This document shows, piece after piece, positions 1 to 64,000 of a stretch of DNA of 64,000 nt. Origin of the DNA: Lumbricus terrestris. Lineage: Eukaryota; Annelida; Clitellata; Crassiclitellata; Lumbricidae. The position numbers were made by a program, and so were the translations under genes. Numbering within the stretch: the stretch's first letter is position 1; each line of letters opens with the position of its first letter. The notes below the pieces were generated by a model. That model did not search any database. It had not been told where the DNA came from and saw only the letters and a list, made by a program, of their open reading frames with translations. Location of the stretch: contig OX457047.1 of assembly GCA_949752735.1 (NCBI GenBank), positions 9,424,665 through 9,488,664 of the forward strand, given 5' to 3'.

Positions 1-376
1 CTAACAAATTGCCTCAACATGAAAACTGATGGCTGAAGAAGCATGCTTAGACCTACCGTATTATGTAGACCTATTGTGTAGACCAATCACATAGATCTGT
101 TTATGTTGCTTTTGTATTATTTAGACACATACATTAAGTTTGACTATTGAGGAACAAGAATTTAATTAATGACATTATTACACATAAAATTATTATTATT
201 AGCATCATTAGGCCTAATCATTTAATATACGCAAGTGACGCAACACTTCTTTTTAGAATAAACTGCAGAAAAAGTTGGTTATTTCTGGAGTTAGCAGTCC
301 TCTTCTCTGAACAAAGTCTGTGCAAATGTGCCTCGAAATGCAACGGCGCTATAAGCAAAATAATAATTACTACTAC

Positions 377-394
377 TATAATTATTATTATTAT

Positions 395-468
<74 letters not shown>

Positions 469-486
469 GCAGCAGTAGTAGTAGCA
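377..486. repeat. Compound (AGT)n/(AGC)n microsatellite
   Basis: Uninterrupted triplet units change from ATT to AGT to AGC and back to AGT over about 110 bases. Confidence 0.95.
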
Positions 487-568
487 CAATTTTCAATAAT
501 ATCTTTATCATACTTATTATGTATATTCCACTTTTGTAATGCATACAAGGATGATGTAAAAACAACGA

Positions 569-583
<15 letters not shown>

Positions 584-653
<70 letters not shown>
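584..653. repeat. (GACA)n microsatellite
   Basis: About 17 tetranucleotide units, preceded by a short (GA)n run, 30 to 100 bases downstream of exon 46's donor on the minus strand. Confidence 0.95.
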
Positions 654-655
<2 letters not shown>

Positions 656-686
656 GAAAGAGAATGCAGGTGAATGATTTACTGAC

Positions 687-63192
<62,506 letters not shown>

Positions 63193-63242
63193 CTAAAGCC
63201 AAAGCAAAACATCAATCACAATCACTGTGATCACGCTAAAGA

Positions 63243-63455
63243 CTGTGGAGTGCGGTTGTGTAGTGGTGGGTTCGGTGCCTTGGAGCCAGAGGGTTCCAAG
63301 TTCGAATCCACTTAAAGTCGCCACGAAGGGACTTTGGGCAAGTCCTTCACTCGAAATTGCTTGTGCACTTCGGCGTGAAACTCCAATGCAGTGTCCACGC
63401 TGTAGTCAGTAGTGCCTTTGAGTAGCGAGCAAGAATGGGCATAACAAATGTGTGA
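63243..63455 (+). mobile_element. tRNA-derived SINE (family A)
   Basis: Head TGTAGTGGTGGGTTCGG resembles an A box, and GTTCGAATCC at 63300..63309 is a B box. The body matches 10335..10532. It lies 50 bases upstream of exon 1's acceptor. Not a tRNA gene, since only the head is tRNA-like. Confidence 0.8.
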
Positions 63456-63529
63456 AATTAATAACATAAAAGACAATCGTGATGAAGATTTTTGTCATCA
63501 TCACTATTCACTACATAATTATCACCATC

Positions 63530-63862
63530 ATCGTCGTCACATTAATATTAATGTTATCATTACCTTCATCGTCATCACATTAATATTAATTTTATCGTCA
63601 TTACATCAATATTAATTTTATCGTTACCTTCATCGTCATCACATTAATATTAATTTTATCGCCATCACATTAATATTAATGTTATCGTTACCTTCATCGT
63701 CATCACATTAATATTAGTTTTATCGTTACCTTCATCGTCATCACATTAATATTAATGTTATCATTACCTTCATCATCATCACATTAATATTAATTTTATC
63801 GTTACCTTCATCGTCATCACATTAATATTAATTTTATCGTTACCTTCATCGTCTTCAAGTGA
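63530..63862. repeat. ~38-bp tandem satellite
   Basis: Seven or eight units of TTACCTTCATCGTCATCACA followed by TTAATATTAATTTTATCG, with shorter deletion variants. Confidence 0.92.
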
Positions 63863-64000
63863 AGATGCATAATTAATCACCCAATAAAAGTTATTTACCA
63901 TTCAACTCCTGTCAAACTTTAAATAATCATATACTACTTAATCATCAACCTTACTGCAGGAGTATACTCAAACAAATGAATAAAAATTATTCTAATTATA

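Larger units (their letters stand above)
1..686. other. Intron after exon 46: microsatellites only
   Basis: No exon or mobile element recognised. A compound trinucleotide tract (ATT, then AGT, then AGC) runs about 377..486. A (GA)n then GACA tract runs about 571..655. Reading frames across them code only for Ser, Leu or Cys runs and are not genes. Confidence 0.8.

Overview
The window is a piece of a metazoan nuclear genome. GC-richer coding exons alternate with AT-rich introns, junctions follow the GT-AG rule, and the introns hold microsatellites, LINE 3' ends, tRNA-derived SINEs and small DNA transposons. One gene dominates. On the minus strand, 46 exons between bases 63192 and 687 encode only collagen Gly-X-Y repeat. 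Neither end of the gene is inside the window: the highest exon (62824..63192) has a 3' splice acceptor, and the lowest (687..893) ends at a splice donor. No signal peptide, propeptide, NC1, C1q, VWA or other non-collagen domain is visible.

The exons total 21,969 bases, or 7,323 codons and about 2,440 triplets. Every intron splits a Gly codon after its first base (G|GN), so every exon has symmetric phase 1. Exon length is a multiple of 9 in 44 of 46 cases; the other two contain short repeat interruptions. At 0.286 nm per residue the visible part alone would make a triple helix of about 2.1 micrometres. That is far beyond fibrillar collagens (about 1,014 residues) and close to the roughly 2.4 micrometre cuticle collagens known from annelids. 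The chain has no Cys or His that I saw, little Lys or Glu, about 110 Arg-Gly-Asp tripeptides by hand count, and Thr concentrated in the Y position of the most 3' exons. My best inference is a giant annelid-type cuticle collagen in a marine, probably lophotrochozoan, invertebrate. Taxon and tissue are not shown by the sequence.

Gene layout, 5' to 3' (high to low coordinate). Exons 1-10 (63192 to 51787) alternate long and short: 369/225, 351/225, 351/225, 351/225, 360/252 bases. This looks like tandem duplication of a two-exon module. Exons 11-34 (51037 to 22163) vary from 126 to 1029 bases. Exons 35-44 (21260 to 4378) are mostly large, up to 1377 bases. Exons 45-46 are short and Thr-rich.

Intron content. 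There are four well-bounded DNA transposons: a TA-flanked Tc1/mariner-like element (9327..10324); a hAT-like element with 8-bp target duplications (36264..38145) interrupted by a second TA-flanked element (36377..37401); and two short hAT-like MITEs (17179..17561, 53787..54135). There are two tRNA-derived SINE families, at least fifteen CR1/Jockey-like LINE 3' fragments (many with a shared GCTATATAAAT tail), and three LINE ends with an R-x-L-x-YFGH motif. Large microsatellites and minisatellites are also present. No RNA genes, CRISPR arrays or second host gene were found.
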